Shown here piece after piece: positions 1 through 5,580 of a stretch of 9,400 bases of DNA; position 1 is the stretch's first letter; each line of letters opens with the position of its first letter. Both the position numbers and the translations under genes were made by a program. Source of the stretch: Leptospiraceae bacterium UBA2033 (GTDB lineage: Bacteria; Spirochaetota; Leptospiria; Leptospirales; Leptospiraceae); assembly GCA_002333425.1 (NCBI GenBank), contig DDBL01000182.1, forward strand, positions 14,899 through 24,298, read 5' to 3'. Under the pieces are notes generated by a model, which was not told the origin of the DNA, did no database searches, and was given only the letters and a program-made list of their open reading frames with translations.

Positions 1-2
1 TA

Positions 3-803
3 GAAAAAGATGAAACAGAACCTTCTTTTGATCTAGACAAACACAAAAGTAGAATTTTTGATGAGAGGTATACAAATCGTAGACTCTGGAGAAATTTTTC
101 TGCAAACTTCAAAACTGCAAACTTGAGCCATGAACAAAATGAAAATTACAACATCCATGGACATGTAGGATTTGCTTGGGCTGCTAAACGTGAAATTCTA
201 GAAAAAGTACCGTTATACGACAGAGCTTTAATTGGTGGAGCTGACCATATCATTGCTCATGCAGCCGCAGGGCAAATACCGCATAGCTGCATCACTAAAT
301 CATTCACAGATAATTTGGATGAAGTATTAGCTTGGTCTAAAAAGTTTTATAAAGTAGTGCAAGGAAAAATTAGTTATGCCAAGGGAGATATCTATCATAT
401 CTGGCATGGTGACATTAACAAAAGACAATACTTAAAACGAATTCAGGATTTTACGGCTAAGACCAAACAAATCGTTCACAAAGATAAAAATGGACTGTAT
501 GTAACTCTCTCCGGCGATGACGAATATATGAAAAAATACTTTAAACATAGAGAAGTTGGTGCGGATAACGATTATTTGTCGTCAATGGGTGTTGGTTATT
601 TGGGTAGTTCTAATCAAAATTCCTCCTTTGACGATGCAGTTATTGCTGATTCAGTTTTAAAAGACTGGAATGAATCGACACAAGTCCCTTCTGATTTTGG
701 TGGTGGGACAAGTGGTGGTGGGGGAGCAAGTGGCTCTTGGGATGATAAAGGGGATAATGCTGATTTATCAACCCAAGCAGTTGCGTCAGATAATTTTTCT
801 TAA
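3..803 (+). CDS. Glycosyltransferase-like protein, 5' truncated by the window edge, with Gly-rich tail
   Basis: The frame is open from the left edge of the window and contains no ATG near it, so the true start lies upstream; a TTG at 123 is only an internal possibility. The visible 266 residues include GHVGFAWAAKREIL, then an acidic GGADH about 25 residues on, and later IYHIWHGDINKRQYLKR. This arrangement (aromatic G-F-W-A-x-R, GG-x-D, then H-x-W-H-G-D) resembles the C-terminal half of GT-A fold, galactosyltransferase-like family 2 proteins, so transfer of a sugar to a surface glycan is a reasonable inference. The donor-binding N-terminal half is outside the window and the substrate cannot be told. 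The last ~75 residues are different in character: low complexity, with FGGGTSGGGGASGSW near the end and an acidic, Ser-rich tail. The gene converges on the next minus-strand gene with only 6 bp between stop codons and no visible terminator. Confidence 0.6.
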   Translation, partial: EKDETEPSFDLDKHKSRIFDERYTNRRLWRNFSANFKTANLSHEQNENYNIHGHVGFAWAAKREILEKVPLYDRALIGGADHIIAHAAAGQIPHSCITKSFTDNLDEVLAWSKKFYKVVQGKISYAKGDIYHIWHGDINKRQYLKRIQDFTAKTKQIVHKDKNGLYVTLSGDDEYMKKYFKHREVGADNDYLSSMGVGYLGSSNQNSSFDDAVIADSVLKDWNESTQVPSDFGGGTSGGGGASGSWDDKGDNADLSTQAVASDNFS

Positions 804-809
804 AACAAA

Positions 810-1250
810 TCAGTCTACTCTACTAATTGTTAACGAAGTCGTTTTACAGGTTTCCTTTGGGCTTAAAGACTTTTCATTCCAAATGGAAACCTTACCTTCT
901 TTTTTAATTTCCTTTGTGCTAATAATTGCGGTTATCACAAAACTACTATTTTTTCCTTTTGTTTCATTTCCAAGCCAAACATAATTCGAAAATGTATTAC
1001 TTTCAATTTTACCCGAGCTCTGTAAATAATTGACTTTCTTTTTATCACTGGTATTGGATTGGATTAAGTGGTAAAAAAATTCTCCAGTCACGTTAGTCGC
1101 AAGAGTAACTTTTTGTTTGGCTCCATTTACGGATTCATTTGGTTTGGGTGATGTAAAGTTTATTGTTAAATCTTTTGGACAATCAAGCGAAAATGCCTCA
1201 ACTCCAAAGATCATTGTGCATACTACAATCAATTTATAAATTTGTTTCAT
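810..1250 (-). CDS. Small secreted protein of unknown function
   Basis: A 146-residue protein that I do not recognise. It begins with a typical Sec signal peptide: Lys at 2 and 6, a hydrophobic core at about 7-17, and a likely cleavage after VEA (residue 19) or AFS (21). The mature part is about 125 residues, Lys/Ser/Thr/Asn-rich and apparently beta-strand rich. It has just two cysteines (24 and 135), which could form one disulfide joining the ends of a domain after export; an Ig-like fold is possible but not shown. There is no lipobox cysteine at a suitable position, so it is more likely periplasmic or secreted than a lipoprotein. The start is supported by AGGAAA about 6 bases before the ATG. 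It is divergent from dinB across a 151-bp spacer and convergent with the truncated upstream gene, so it is probably transcribed alone. Confidence 0.7.
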   Translation of the reverse strand: MKQIYKLIVVCTMIFGVEAFSLDCPKDLTINFTSPKPNESVNGAKQKVTLATNVTGEFFYHLIQSNTSDKKKVNYLQSSGKIESNTFSNYVWLGNETKGKNSSFVITAIISTKEIKKEGKVSIWNEKSLSPKETCKTTSLTISRVD

Positions 1251-1264
1251 GTCTATTTCCTTTG

Positions 1265-1384
1265 CAAAATTTGTTCACTAATTTTTCAACAACTCTATTA
1301 AATCTACCGGTGTCAATGTGTGGTAAAAAATCTTAGGCTGACAACATTCGATTTCCTCAAATCTAAAATTTTATACAAATTTTG
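1265..1384. repeat. Inverted pair of a 9-10-mer (ACAAATTTTG) facing each divergent gene
   Basis: CAAAATTTG lies at 1265-1273 and its exact reverse complement CAAATTTTG at 1376-1384. Read towards each gene both sites are ACAAATTTTG, ending 14 bases before the start of the secreted-protein gene (minus) and 17 bases before the start of dinB (plus). The dinB copy sits in a near-perfect palindrome ACAAATTTTGT. A shared operator or promoter element is possible, but these AT-rich 10-mers could also match by chance. Confidence 0.25.
1338..1367 (+). promoter_or_regulatory. Possible sigma70-type promoter for dinB
   Basis: CTGACA (1338-1343, five of six matches to the -35 consensus) is followed after 18 bases by TCTAAA (1362-1367, four of six to the -10 consensus). 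This would start transcription about 25-30 bases before the dinB ATG. In AT-rich DNA such matches are common, so this is a weak assignment. I do not see a LexA-type box of the TTTG-N5-CAAA form described for Leptospira, so SOS control is not supported. Confidence 0.25.
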
Positions 1385-1401
1385 TCGATACTTAAAACTA
1401 C

Positions 1402-2475
1402 ATGAGGCTTCGGAAAATAATTCATATTGATATGGATGCATTCTATGCAAGTGTGGAACAAAGAGACTTTCCTGAATATAGAGGCAAACCAGTAGTAGTC
1501 GGTGGTGATCCAAATAGCCGTTCAGTTGTATCAACAGCTAGTTATGAAGCTCGTAAATTTGGAATTCATTCTGCGATGCCAACATCAAAAGCAAAAAGAC
1601 TTTGCCCTCATGCTATTTTTGTATTTCCTAGATTTTCGGCTTATAAAACAGTCTCAAGACAAATCAATGAGATTTTCCACGAGTTCACAGACTTGGTAGA
1701 GCCACTTTCTTTAGATGAAGCATATTTGGATGTTACTGAAAATAAAAAAGGAGTTGCAAGTGCTACACAAATTGCCAAAGAGATTAAAAAAAGAATTTTT
1801 GAGGTAACAGAACTCACTGCATCTGCTGGTGTTGCTGCAATTAAATTTATAGCCAAGATCGCATCAGGAATGAACAAACCAAATGGGCTAACAGTTATTA
1901 CACCCAATGAAGCAGAAAAATTTTTAGAAGAACTCCCTATTGGAAAATTTTATGGGATAGGAGAAGCAACTGAAAAAAAAATGCTTTCTTTAGGAATTAA
2001 AACAGGAAAAGATCTAAAACAGTTTACTCAGAGCGAGTTGATTCGACACTTTGGAAAATCTGGCTCATTTTATTATAACATCGTAAGAGGAGATGACTTT
2101 CGAGAAGTAGAACCATATCGAACTCGAAAATCGATTGGAGCAGAAAATACTTTTTCTGTGGATATACTAGATAAGCCCACACTAATAGCGGAATTAAACG
2201 ACATAGCGGACGTGCTTTGGGATAGAGTGGAACGATTAGGGGCTAAGGGCAAAACTCTTACACTCAAAATTAAATATGATGATTTTGAATCGATTACTCG
2301 CAGTATTAGTTTTAGAAATTCTATTGATTCAAAAGAAAAAATAATAAAGTTTGGACAAGAGTTATTAGAAAATTCGGAGGCTGGTAATCGTAAAATTCGT
2401 TTACTTGGTCTGAGCATATCGAATCTTATAGGTAAGGATGAAGAGGATTTAAACCAACTAAAGTTTTCATTTTAA
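1402..2475 (+). CDS. dinB: DNA polymerase IV (Y-family translesion polymerase)
   Basis: A complete 357-residue Y-family polymerase, the usual length, which copies past damaged bases in the cytoplasm at low fidelity. The N-terminal palm motif IHIDMDAFYASVE gives catalytic Asp10, and PLSLDEAYLD gives Asp105 and Glu106, matching Asp8/Asp103/Glu104 of E. coli DinB. Tyr15 sits at the steric-gate position that excludes ribonucleotides (Phe13 in E. coli). SAGVAAIKFIAKIASGMNKPNG (141-162) is the conserved palm segment. A helix-hairpin-helix region follows at about 180-215 and the little-finger domain at about 240-345. The last residues QLKFSF (352-357) form a beta-clamp-binding peptide, so the protein should reach forks through the sliding clamp. 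The start fits the family N-terminus (R-K-I-I-H-x-D) although no clear Shine-Dalgarno precedes it. An A9 run (1973-1981) interrupts codons 191-194. mtnP follows after 122 bp. Confidence 0.97.
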   Translation: MRLRKIIHIDMDAFYASVEQRDFPEYRGKPVVVGGDPNSRSVVSTASYEARKFGIHSAMPTSKAKRLCPHAIFVFPRFSAYKTVSRQINEIFHEFTDLVEPLSLDEAYLDVTENKKGVASATQIAKEIKKRIFEVTELTASAGVAAIKFIAKIASGMNKPNGLTVITPNEAEKFLEELPIGKFYGIGEATEKKMLSLGIKTGKDLKQFTQSELIRHFGKSGSFYYNIVRGDDFREVEPYRTRKSIGAENTFSVDILDKPTLIAELNDIADVLWDRVERLGAKGKTLTLKIKYDDFESITRSISFRNSIDSKEKIIKFGQELLENSEAGNRKIRLLGLSISNLIGKDEEDLNQLKFSF

Positions 2476-2552
2476 TAAAAAATATCTGAATTTGCGATAA
2501 GTCAAGAATCTATGTTTCAACACGTTTAGAAAAAATGACTCGACTGTACTTG

Positions 2553-2597
2553 CGATTAGGAAATACATAAAAAAACAGAACGATTAGGAGTAAATAC
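2553..2597 (+). repeat. Imperfect duplication of the mtnP leader
   Basis: CGATTAGGA occurs at 2553-2561 and again at 2581-2589. The similarity runs on: the first copy continues AATACATAA and the second GTAAATACGTGAA, differing mainly by a 3-base insertion and single substitutions. The second copy carries the working ribosome-binding site and GTG start of mtnP. The first has the same AGGA but no start codon behind it. It looks like a decayed local duplication, although a chance match cannot be excluded. Confidence 0.35.
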
Positions 2598-2600
2598 GTG
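2584..2600 (+). promoter_or_regulatory. Ribosome-binding site and GTG start of mtnP
   Basis: TTAGGAG (2584-2590) lies 7 bases before the GTG at 2598. The strong Shine-Dalgarno and ideal spacing decide this GTG as the start. The translated N-terminus (KAAIIGGTG) then aligns directly with the start of the phosphorylase family. Confidence 0.8.
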
Positions 2601-3461
2601 AACGAAAAAGTAAAAGCGGCTATCATCGGTGGAACAGGTTTGTATGAATTAGAAGGAATGGAAGTTTTGGAAAATTATTTTCCTGATACTGCTTGGGGAA
2701 AGCCGTCAGACGCCATAACCATTGGGCGTTACAAAGATAAACTTATCGCTTTTTTACCACGGCATGGAAGAGGTCATTTTATAAGTCCTTCTGAAATTCC
2801 TAATCTCGCCAATATTGCAGCTCTCAAAATGTTAGGGGTCGAAGAAATAGTTGCGTTTAGCTCTGTTGGAAGTTTACGCGAAGAAATCGCTCCACGTGAT
2901 TTTGTTTTACCAGATCAAATCATTGATCGAACAAAAGGAATTAGAGAATCTACTTTTTTTGTAAACGGTGTTGTTGCTCATGCAAGTTTTGGTGATCCCT
3001 TTTCTAAAAATCTTTCCGACAGAATCTATGCAATAAGCCAAAATCTTGGAATCAAAATGCACACAGGAAAAACATTGATTTGTATGGAGGGACCACTTTT
3101 TTCCACTCGCGCCGAATCCAAGATGTATCGTATGGTCGGAGGGGATATTATCAATATGTCTGTACTTCCAGAAGCAAAGTTAGCTAGAGAAGCTGAAATT
3201 GCTTATCAAATGGTTTGTATGTCAACGGACTATGACTCATGGAAAGAACACGAAGAACCTGTTACAGTCGAAATGGTGATTGGAAACTTAACATATAATA
3301 ATGCAACAGCGAAAAAGTTGATTGCGGATTTAATTCCAGCTTTAGGAAATGGGGATGATCTTTCCTTAATTGGAACATCTAAATTTTCCATTTTCACAAA
3401 TCCAACAAAACGTAACGAAACACAAATGAAAAAAATTCGAACTCTATTTCCAGAGATTTAG
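2598..3461 (+). CDS. mtnP: S-methyl-5'-thioadenosine phosphorylase
   Basis: A complete 287-residue member of the PNP/MTAP family, close to the ~283 of human MTAP. It splits methylthioadenosine, a by-product of polyamine synthesis and other S-adenosylmethionine reactions, with phosphate into adenine and methylthioribose 1-phosphate, feeding methionine and purine salvage in the cytoplasm. Visible elements in order: IIGGTGLYE (9-17, phosphate-binding Thr13), LPRHGRGH (53-60, Arg55/His56), SSVGSLREEI (88-97), MEGPLFSTRAES (163-174), INMSVLPEAKLARE (185-198, Met187 by the ribose), and STDYDSWKEHEE (209-220). Asp211 and Asp213 match human Asp220 and Asp222, which select 6-aminopurines, so adenosine-type rather than inosine-type substrates are expected. 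Ser188 stands where human MTAP has Thr197. The start is GTG with a strong ribosome-binding site. The SH3b gene follows after 34 bp and may share its transcript. I see no other methionine-salvage gene in the window. Confidence 0.95.
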   Translation: MNEKVKAAIIGGTGLYELEGMEVLENYFPDTAWGKPSDAITIGRYKDKLIAFLPRHGRGHFISPSEIPNLANIAALKMLGVEEIVAFSSVGSLREEIAPRDFVLPDQIIDRTKGIRESTFFVNGVVAHASFGDPFSKNLSDRIYAISQNLGIKMHTGKTLICMEGPLFSTRAESKMYRMVGGDIINMSVLPEAKLAREAEIAYQMVCMSTDYDSWKEHEEPVTVEMVIGNLTYNNATAKKLIADLIPALGNGDDLSLIGTSKFSIFTNPTKRNETQMKKIRTLFPEI

Positions 3462-3495
3462 GAATGAATTTTTAAAATTTCACTAGGAAATAAAT

Positions 3496-4812
3496 ATGAA
3501 AATAATAATTCTGCTCAATACTTATCTAATAATACTTAGTTTTCTAATTTCTTCACAAAGTATATTTGCACAGGCTAATAAGAAAAAACCGCTCATCAAA
3601 AAAGAAATAAAGGTTCTAGAAACTATTAAAGATCCTAATACAATCGTCAAAGATGATGAAATGAAAGATGTTGATGACGACGACAGGTCTGACAGGTCCG
3701 AAAAGTCTGACAAGTCAGATAAAAATGAACCGATTCAAGAAGATAAACCTCATTATAAAGTTGTAGTAAAAAATGGAACTATACTTCGCGACAAACCAAA
3801 GTTATCCGGTAAAAAAATTTCCATTATCCCTGAAGATACGATAGGAGAAATACTAGAAGAAACAAAGGAACGAGAAGTCATAGAAAATAGAATTGGAAAT
3901 TGGTTAAAAGTAGATTACAATGGAAAAATGGGATGGATTTTTTCTGGCTTTACTATTGTAAAAGAAGATAAAGAAGATTTTCAACCTCTTACTATTATGG
4001 GTTATTTTTTAATTAAATCCCCAGAGCCTATTTTCTACAGAAAGCCAGGGAGAGAAATACTTGGTGAAATGCCTAATTATCCAGAAAAAGGAGATGTTGT
4101 TCCTGTTTATAGAAAACGAACTTATTACGAAAATGATTATTATTATTTTGAGTTAAAATCTTCTAAACCAAATTCTGAAGATCTAGTAGTAAGTTGGATT
4201 GCAGCAAAAAGTGGAAGTTTTCTTTCTGCGGAAGCATTTTCAGCATACACACTAAAATCACGTAAAAAGAAACCAAAAGGTATAGAAAAAGAAATCATAA
4301 GTGAAATGATAAAACAACAATCAAACGAAGAACAAGCTTTTAATTATAAAAAAATAGATATACAAATAATTCCATTCAAAGAAGGAACGAAAAAGAAAAA
4401 GGCATACATAGTCGGTTACCCAACAGGAACTAAAACAAAAAATGGTTTTGGAAATTATATTGTAACTTATTATTTAATGTGGAAGGAAGGGGATAACTTT
4501 CATTCTCTCCTCGCGGGAAGCAAAAAAAATCAAAAAATCCAAGACATCGACAAAGATGGAATTCCTGAAATTCTAGCTCAGTTTGAAACAAAAGGAGAAC
4601 CACCTTTATGCCATATCTATACTTACCAAAAAGGAATGTATGAACAATTATTTCCTAACTATCTATTCTGTGATACGATTCAAATTCTTCCTGATGGAAT
4701 CATAGAAATTCAAAAAGAAAAAGAAAAAACTTTATATAAGTATGTAAAGGGAAATCTCGAAAAAATTACAGAAACAAAACCAGTTCCGGTTCCAACACCA
4801 GTCAAACCGTAG
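3496..4812 (+). CDS. Exported SH3b-domain protein with acidic repeat linker
   Basis: A 438-residue exported protein. Residues 1-26 form a signal peptide with a likely cut after IFAQA; no lipobox is seen. A highly charged linker follows, with (D-R/K-S) repeats at 63-77. Residues about 88-155 form a bacterial SH3 (SH3b) domain: VKNGTILRDKPKLSGKKIS, then WLKVDYNGKMGWIFSGF. SH3b domains of this type often bind cell-wall peptides or other envelope partners. The rest of the protein (about 165-438) I do not recognise as a named domain. It is Lys-rich and contains DIDKDGIPEIL (350-360), a DxDxDG calcium-loop-like motif as found in FG-GAP/VCBS and dockerin-like repeats, and ends in a Pro-Val-rich tail. 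The start is supported by AGGA 7 bases upstream. It lies 34 bp behind mtnP, probably in one transcript, and its stop is one base from the stop of the converging lipoprotein gene. Periplasmic or envelope location is inferred; function is unknown. Confidence 0.8.
   Translation: MKIIILLNTYLIILSFLISSQSIFAQANKKKPLIKKEIKVLETIKDPNTIVKDDEMKDVDDDDRSDRSEKSDKSDKNEPIQEDKPHYKVVVKNGTILRDKPKLSGKKISIIPEDTIGEILEETKEREVIENRIGNWLKVDYNGKMGWIFSGFTIVKEDKEDFQPLTIMGYFLIKSPEPIFYRKPGREILGEMPNYPEKGDVVPVYRKRTYYENDYYYFELKSSKPNSEDLVVSWIAAKSGSFLSAEAFSAYTLKSRKKKPKGIEKEIISEMIKQQSNEEQAFNYKKIDIQIIPFKEGTKKKKAYIVGYPTGTKTKNGFGNYIVTYYLMWKEGDNFHSLLAGSKKNQKIQDIDKDGIPEILAQFETKGEPPLCHIYTYQKGMYEQLFPNYLFCDTIQILPDGIIEIQKEKEKTLYKYVKGNLEKITETKPVPVPTPVKP
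3682..3726 (+). repeat. Tandem 9-bp repeat coding for (D-R/K-S)n
   Basis: Four consecutive 9-base units (GACAGGTCT, GACAGGTCC, GAAAAGTCT, GACAAGTCA) and a degenerate fifth (GATAAAAAT) encode DRS DRS EKS DKS DKN in the linker between signal peptide and SH3b domain. The first two units differ by one base, which suggests recent duplication. Because the unit is a multiple of three, copy-number change would lengthen or shorten the charged linker without breaking the frame. Confidence 0.75.
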
Positions 4813-4813
4813 G

Positions 4814-5521
4814 CTACTGTGTATTATCCCCTTTGAAATCTTTTTTACTTCCCCAAAAAAAATTTACCTGCTCACTAGAATAAAATTCCTCTTTATTCCT
4901 AGTTGAGCGGACATAAAAAATTTTATCCTTTCTTTTATTAATTAAATTTTTAGTCTTTGTTTCTAAAATAATCTTATAACATTCGTCCTTAAAAAGCATA
5001 TGCGGACAACCTAATAGATGATACCCTTCGTGAATCAAAGTAGAGCTTGGACTAGTAAATAATAATTGTAATAATGAGGTATATTTCGATTTGACGATAC
5101 CGCGAGTATTTGAGGAAGCTTCTACTGCACCATGAATTTCTAATTTAACACCAACAATCGCAAATACCCCTAAACTAAAAACTTCAAATCCAATATCTCC
5201 CCAAGTTCGCCCAATCATATACACAAATCTATCACACTCAGGATTCAATTTATAATGTCTTAACTCTTCTAAGACGTCAGTCCCAAAAAAAGCAAATCTC
5301 TCTACCTTTTTTGTATTTTTAAAATTAAGTTTAATGTTATATAGTGCTAACTCTTCCGCCCAGTCTCTTTCTAGTTCGGCTACTTCCGATTTGTCGATAG
5401 AATTTTCATGAAAAACACAAACATTTAGATCTTGAACTTCTCCAAAATCTATCGCGTTACGAACCTTATCATCATGAAACCCAACAGTCGTGCAATTGGA
5501 AAGGAATAGAAAAAATAACAC
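4814..5521 (-). CDS. Putative metzincin-type zinc metalloprotease, lipoprotein
   Basis: A lipoprotein with a protease signature; I do not recognise the family. STLIHEGYHLLGCPH (160-174 in this numbering) contains HExxHxxGxxH: His164, His168 and His174 would bind zinc and Glu165 would be the general base, as in metzincins. A clear Met-turn downstream is not evident, so activity is inferred. The preceding FEVFSLGVFAIVGVKLEIHGAV could supply the usual active-site-edge strand. The N-terminus ends in lipobox LSNC, so the mature protein would be anchored by Cys10. The coordinates use the only conventional start (GTG at 5521), but this gives a signal peptide with no positive charge. Seven codons upstream, an ATA at 5542 sits 6 bases after GGAGG and would give MKIYKSIVLFFLFLSNC, a textbook lipoprotein signal, so the true protein may be 242 residues. 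A T9 run lies near the 3' end (4855-4863). The gene follows the kinase gene by 59 bp. Confidence 0.65.
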   Translation of the reverse strand: MLFFLFLSNCTTVGFHDDKVRNAIDFGEVQDLNVCVFHENSIDKSEVAELERDWAEELALYNIKLNFKNTKKVERFAFFGTDVLEELRHYKLNPECDRFVYMIGRTWGDIGFEVFSLGVFAIVGVKLEIHGAVEASSNTRGIVKSKYTSLLQLLFTSPSSTLIHEGYHLLGCPHMLFKDECYKIILETKTKNLINKRKDKIFYVRSTRNKEEFYSSEQVNFFWGSKKDFKGDNTQ

Positions 5522-5539
5522 AATTGACTTATAAATTTT

Positions 5540-5553
5540 TATACAAAACCTCC
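5540..5553 (-). promoter_or_regulatory. Ribosome-binding site placed before an ATA codon
   Basis: On the minus strand GGAGG (5553-5549) is followed by TTTTGT and then ATA AAA ATT TAT AAG (from 5542), in frame with the lipoprotein. The 6-base spacing is ideal. No ATG, GTG or TTG exists in this frame between the preceding stop (inside the end of the kinase gene) and the GTG at 5521. Either ATA acts as a rare start, or an ancestral ATG has mutated and translation now begins poorly at GTG. The GGAGG itself belongs to the octamer repeat next to it. Confidence 0.5.
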
Positions 5554-5577
5554 GTGTCTCAGTGCCTCTGTGGCAAA
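5549..5577 (-). repeat. GC-rich octamer repeat (CACNGAGR x3), probable dispersed intergenic repeat
   Basis: Read on the minus strand, three adjacent octamers CACAGAGG, CACTGAGA and CACGGAGG (5572-5549) follow TTTTTGC. The stretch is over 60% G+C inside AT-rich surroundings and nearly fills the 59-bp gap between the kinase stop and the lipoprotein. From general familiarity, sequences of the type GCCACAGAGGCACNGAGACACGGAG turn up repeatedly between genes in many unrelated bacterial genomes, with no agreed function. I could not search for other copies here. Confidence 0.6.
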
Positions 5578-5580
5578 AAT

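Noticed and set aside
670..984. Plus-strand open frame of 104 codons
   Set aside because: It overlaps the end of the glycosyltransferase-like gene and the antisense of the secreted-protein gene, has no ribosome-binding site, and its hydrophobic stretch arises from reading a Lys/Asn-rich gene backwards.
1251..1401. LexA/SOS box upstream of dinB
   Set aside because: No TTTG-N5-CAAA, E. coli-type CTGT-N8-ACAG or Gram-positive-type GAAC-N4-GTTC site is present in the spacer.
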